A stretch of DNA of 35,196 nt from Gammaproteobacteria bacterium (GTDB lineage Bacteria; Pseudomonadota; Gammaproteobacteria; Pseudomonadales; Pseudohongiellaceae): NCBI GenBank assembly GCA_017853205.1, contig JAFMKB010000025.1, forward strand, positions 1 through 35,196. Reading direction: 5' to 3'. Every line of letters begins with the position of its first letter. Within the stretch, counting starts at the first letter, position 1. The position numbers were made by a program, and so were the translations under genes. Under the pieces are notes generated by a model. It had not been told where the DNA came from. It did no database searches and was given only the letters and a program-made list of their open reading frames with translations. This document shows positions 32,596 to 35,196 of this stretch, in pieces.

Positions 32596-34080
32596 TTACG
32601 TGGCTAACGTCTTTAGCGCTGGTTTAGTGACTTTGCCCATCGCGTTGCGCGGGAGCGAGTCTAGAACATGCAAAGACTTGGGGATCTTATATCCGGACAT
32701 CTTGCCGTCACACCAGGTTTTGAGGTCGTCGTATGACAGGGTTTTTGCCGGTTTGAGTACTACGAAAGCGCTTACGGATTCCCCCCACGTCTCGTCCTCG
32801 ATGCCGATCACAGCGACCTCCGCAATATCGTCATGGGTCAACAAAGTGCCTTCGATTTCGAGCGCCGACAGTTTGTATCCACCGGACTTGATGATATCGA
32901 CGGACGAGCGACCCATGATGCGGAAATAACCTTTGTCGAGAACAGCCACATCGCCTGTGCAGAACCAGCCATCGACGAAGCTCTCTTTTGTTGCCACTTC
33001 GTTGTTCCAATACTCGAGGAACACGTTGTCGCCTTTTATGCGGATTTCACCGGGCGTATTTTCCTCTGTGATGGGTGTGTTCGAGTCATCGAAAAGTTGC
33101 GCATCGACACCCGGCAGAGGCTGGCCGACATGGCCTGCTCGGCGCTCGCCTACATAGGGATTCGATAGGCCCATCCCGATTTCTGTCATGCCGTATCGTT
33201 CGAGGAGTACTTGATCGGTAAGCGCCTTCCACTGCTCAAACAGCTTGACTGGACAAGCAGCAGAGCCGGAAATGTTTAGGCGCATACTTCTAAAACCCAC
33301 GGTAATTTTCGCAACGTCGTCGTCGCTGAGTGTCTCGAAATACTGCAGCAATTTCACATAAATTGTAGGCACCGCCATGAATACGCTATACCGCTTGCTC
33401 TCCACCTTTGCGCAGATCTCAGGCATATCAAACTTCGCATAGAGGTCGACTGTAGCGCCGGCCCAGAGGCCGCAGCTAAGAATATTAATAATGCCGTGGA
33501 TGTGATGCACAGGCAGGAATAAAGGAATCGCATCGGCCTCGCTCCACTGCCAGGCATCGAGTAATGTCGTGATCTGCGCGGCGATGGTTTTATGCGTGCT
33601 AACAACACCTTTGGGCTTATTTGTCGTACCTGAGGTGAACAGCATCATCGCGCGTCGCTCGAGCGCGATGTCGGGCAGCGTTGCGACGTCTTCGCTCAGA
33701 ATCTCTTCAACGCTCAGCAGCTCGATATTAAGCGAGGTGCAGAGCGCGGTGAGTGACTCGCGATACTCGCCGTTAGCGATCATGCGGCTGACGCTTGCGG
33801 AGCTTAAATAATGCTCCAGTTCGGTGACCGCCGAGGCCACATTGAGAGGCACTGCGATTCCCCCCGCTCGCCAGATGCCGTGCATTGTAGTGACGTAGTC
33901 GATACTGGCAGGCATAAAAAAGGCGATGCGCTCTTCCTTTAGGTCAGCTTCGCCGCGTAACAGCCCCGTTGCGAAACGGTCGCAGCGCAGATTGAGCGCC
34001 GCATAGGAGATGACTTTGTTGCCCTCGATGAGAGCGGTTTTGAGGTTGGTGGCATTAAGTGTTGGAAAGCTGCTGCGCAT
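32596..34080 (-). CDS. matB: Malonyl-CoA-synthetase-like acyl-CoA ligase (MatB/ACSF3 type)
   Basis: AMP-forming acyl-CoA ligase of 494 aa, cytoplasmic. The A3 phosphate loop is FTSGTTNKPKGVV, A5 is LLERYGMTEIGMGLSNP, A7 lies around WFCTGDVAVLD, and A10 is the terminal NAMGKVTKPAL with the catalytic lysine. LPVHHIHGIINILSCGLWAGAT with KFD, and RLNISGSAACPVKLFEQWKAL, match the MatB/ACSF3 subgroup that activates malonate or methylmalonate, rather than fatty-acid or acetate ligases. The location beside the malonate transporter genes madL and madM (62-base gap to madM) supports malonate as substrate. The ribosome site is weak. A CoA ester of methylmalonate is the alternative product. Confidence 0.85.
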   Translation of the reverse strand: MRSSFPTLNATNLKTALIEGNKVISYAALNLRCDRFATGLLRGEADLKEERIAFFMPASIDYVTTMHGIWRAGGIAVPLNVASAVTELEHYLSSASVSRMIANGEYRESLTALCTSLNIELLSVEEILSEDVATLPDIALERRAMMLFTSGTTNKPKGVVSTHKTIAAQITTLLDAWQWSEADAIPLFLPVHHIHGIINILSCGLWAGATVDLYAKFDMPEICAKVESKRYSVFMAVPTIYVKLLQYFETLSDDDVAKITVGFRSMRLNISGSAACPVKLFEQWKALTDQVLLERYGMTEIGMGLSNPYVGERRAGHVGQPLPGVDAQLFDDSNTPITEENTPGEIRIKGDNVFLEYWNNEVATKESFVDGWFCTGDVAVLDKGYFRIMGRSSVDIIKSGGYKLSALEIEGTLLTHDDIAEVAVIGIEDETWGESVSAFVVLKPAKTLSYDDLKTWCDGKMSGYKIPKSLHVLDSLPRNAMGKVTKPALKTLAT

Positions 34081-34142
34081 AGCGAGTCAAAACCTTAGGT
34101 TGCTGGGTCGATTAAACTGTGTGAAGGGGTGGTCAAACGCGA

Positions 34143-34904
34143 TTAGAAGAGTGCGCTCACGGCAAAGAATAAAACCGAAGGCCCAAGGAGGCAACCGACG
34201 CCGGTGTAGAATGTCGCAGTCATTGCCCCGTAGGGCACGAGCTTAGGGTCAGTTGCCGCAAGTCCGGCGGCGACGCCGCTCGTTGTCCCCATGAGACCGC
34301 CGAACACCATTGCTGACTGGGGATTGTTCAGCCCGATCGAGCGCGCAACAAGCGGCGTGCCGATCATAACCAGAATAGACTTAACAAGCCCTGCGGCGAC
34401 GCTCAGCGTCACAATTTCCCCGCTCGCACCGATTGCTTCACCCGTTACAGGGCCAACGATATAAGTGACCGCACCCGCGCCAATGGTCGTGATTGCGATA
34501 GGGTCGGTATAGCCGAACGCGACAGCAACCGCTGCACCAACGATGAATGATACGATGACTCCGGCGAAAATAGAGACGACACCGGCAACCCCGGCTTTCT
34601 TGAGTTCATTGAGGTGTACGCCAAAGGCTGTCGACACAATCGCGAAGTCACGCAGCATCCCGCCTCCCATTAGCCCGATACCGCCCAGCAGCGTAATGTC
34701 GGCTACCCCTTTCGAACCGCCAGTCACGGTTCCGCCCCAATAAGCCGCGAGCAAGCCCAAGGCAATCGCTATTGCCGAGCCATGGAGCCTTCCGGCGGTG
34801 AGTTTGTCAGCAAGCAAATAGGAAAGCCAGATAGTGACCCCAATTACCGCAAAGGCGACGACGAGGCTGTTGCGTATAAAGACCGATTCGATGAGATCGA
34901 TCAT
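34143..34904 (-). CDS. madM: Malonate transporter subunit MadM
   Basis: Integral membrane protein of 253 aa, the large subunit of the two-component MadLM malonate carrier. About eight to nine hydrophobic helices are visible, with Gly-rich turns GGIGLMGGGMLRDFAIVSTAFGV, GAGAVTYIVGPVTGEAIGAS, and VFGGLMGTTSGVAAGL. Length and motifs agree with MadM proteins. Its ATG shares an ATGA with the stop of madL, a 4-base overlap that signals coupled synthesis of both subunits. The next gene downstream is the malonyl-CoA synthetase-like ligase. Confidence 0.92.
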   Translation of the reverse strand: MIDLIESVFIRNSLVVAFAVIGVTIWLSYLLADKLTAGRLHGSAIAIALGLLAAYWGGTVTGGSKGVADITLLGGIGLMGGGMLRDFAIVSTAFGVHLNELKKAGVAGVVSIFAGVIVSFIVGAAVAVAFGYTDPIAITTIGAGAVTYIVGPVTGEAIGASGEIVTLSVAAGLVKSILVMIGTPLVARSIGLNNPQSAMVFGGLMGTTSGVAAGLAATDPKLVPYGAMTATFYTGVGCLLGPSVLFFAVSALF

Positions 34905-35196
34905 GGCGCCTCTCCTCGCTGCTCTGAAACAGCCTCCGAGTTGCCGATTCTGCTAATAACCGGGACAAGCAGGAAGCTAACGACGACCGCAGCGACACCA
35001 GCAACAAGCGCAAGTAGACCGCCGGAGGCCGCCGCGGCGACATTCTGCTGCGCCGCCATCGCCACGACTATCGGAATATACATGGCGCTCCAAAACTGGA
35101 TGCCCTGCGCGGAGGGGCCGCTGCTGAGGAGTTGGAATCGCGAGGAATTGCTCGCAATGACTAGTAGCAGCATCGCGATACCGACGCCGCCTACGT
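34901..35196 (-). CDS. madL: Malonate transporter subunit MadL (5' partial)
   Basis: C-terminal 97 residues or so of the small subunit of the MadLM carrier. The frame stays open to the window edge; the conserved VGGVGIAMLLL segment lies across the ATG at 35173, so the true start is outside the window. Hydrophobic helices are visible at about the MYIPIVVAMAAQQNV and LLALVAGVAAVVVSFLLVPVI regions, followed by a polar tail. The stop TGA overlaps the madM ATG. Confidence 0.9.
   Translation of the reverse strand, partial: VGGVGIAMLLLVIASNSSRFQLLSSGPSAQGIQFWSAMYIPIVVAMAAQQNVAAAASGGLLALVAGVAAVVVSFLLVPVISRIGNSEAVSEQRGEAP

Overview
The window looks like a chromosomal segment of a free-living, probably marine, aerobic gammaproteobacterium. 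The basis is indirect. It carries a TonB-dependent receptor, a CBM9/DUF5916 outer-membrane-type protein, many exported hydrolases and peptidases, a YnjBCD-type ABC importer, a MadLM malonate transporter and a lone single-domain asparaginase. GC content is moderate (estimated by eye in the mid-50s). No 16S rRNA or other marker is present, so the taxonomic call is an inference. I saw no tRNA, rRNA, CRISPR array, transposase or phage gene.

Layout. 1-2130 (+): the tail of a formate-dehydrogenase-type cytochrome b, a REP-like hairpin, an unrecognised small helical protein and a D-cysteine desulfhydrase. 2159-6856 (+): a coupled pair made of a TolB-like propeller lipoprotein and a very large exported M1/M28/PDZ peptidase. 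7014-10502 (+): a DUF5916 protein and an exported glycerophosphodiester phosphodiesterase. 10518-13031 (-): a TonB-dependent receptor with an unusually acidic insertion. 13195-18550 (+): SDR, an unrecognised exported membrane-anchored protein, HNH endonuclease, EamA transporter and a large exported alpha/beta hydrolase. 18588-20613 (mixed strands): short asparaginase, two divergent membrane-anchored proteins that resemble each other, and a small helical protein. 20803-26512: dienelactone-hydrolase-like protein (+), a two-gene operon of unrecognised exported proteins (-), an exported esterase and an NHL propeller (+). 26538-27767 (-): a response regulator with a decayed EAL domain.

27843-35196 (-) is the most coherent region. 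In transcription order it holds madL (cut by the window edge), madM, a malonyl-CoA-synthetase-like ligase, a radical SAM protein, and ynjB, ynjC and ynjD. Most of these genes overlap or are separated by a few bases. The first three form a plausible malonate uptake and activation module. The radical SAM gene is translationally coupled to the YnjBCD importer, whose substrate is not established. This pairing is the best candidate for an undescribed system here.

There is no gene-free stretch above 300 bases. The longest are about 235 bases (23706-23940, divergent promoters expected) and about 224 bases (14580-14803, A-rich, upstream of the HNH gene).
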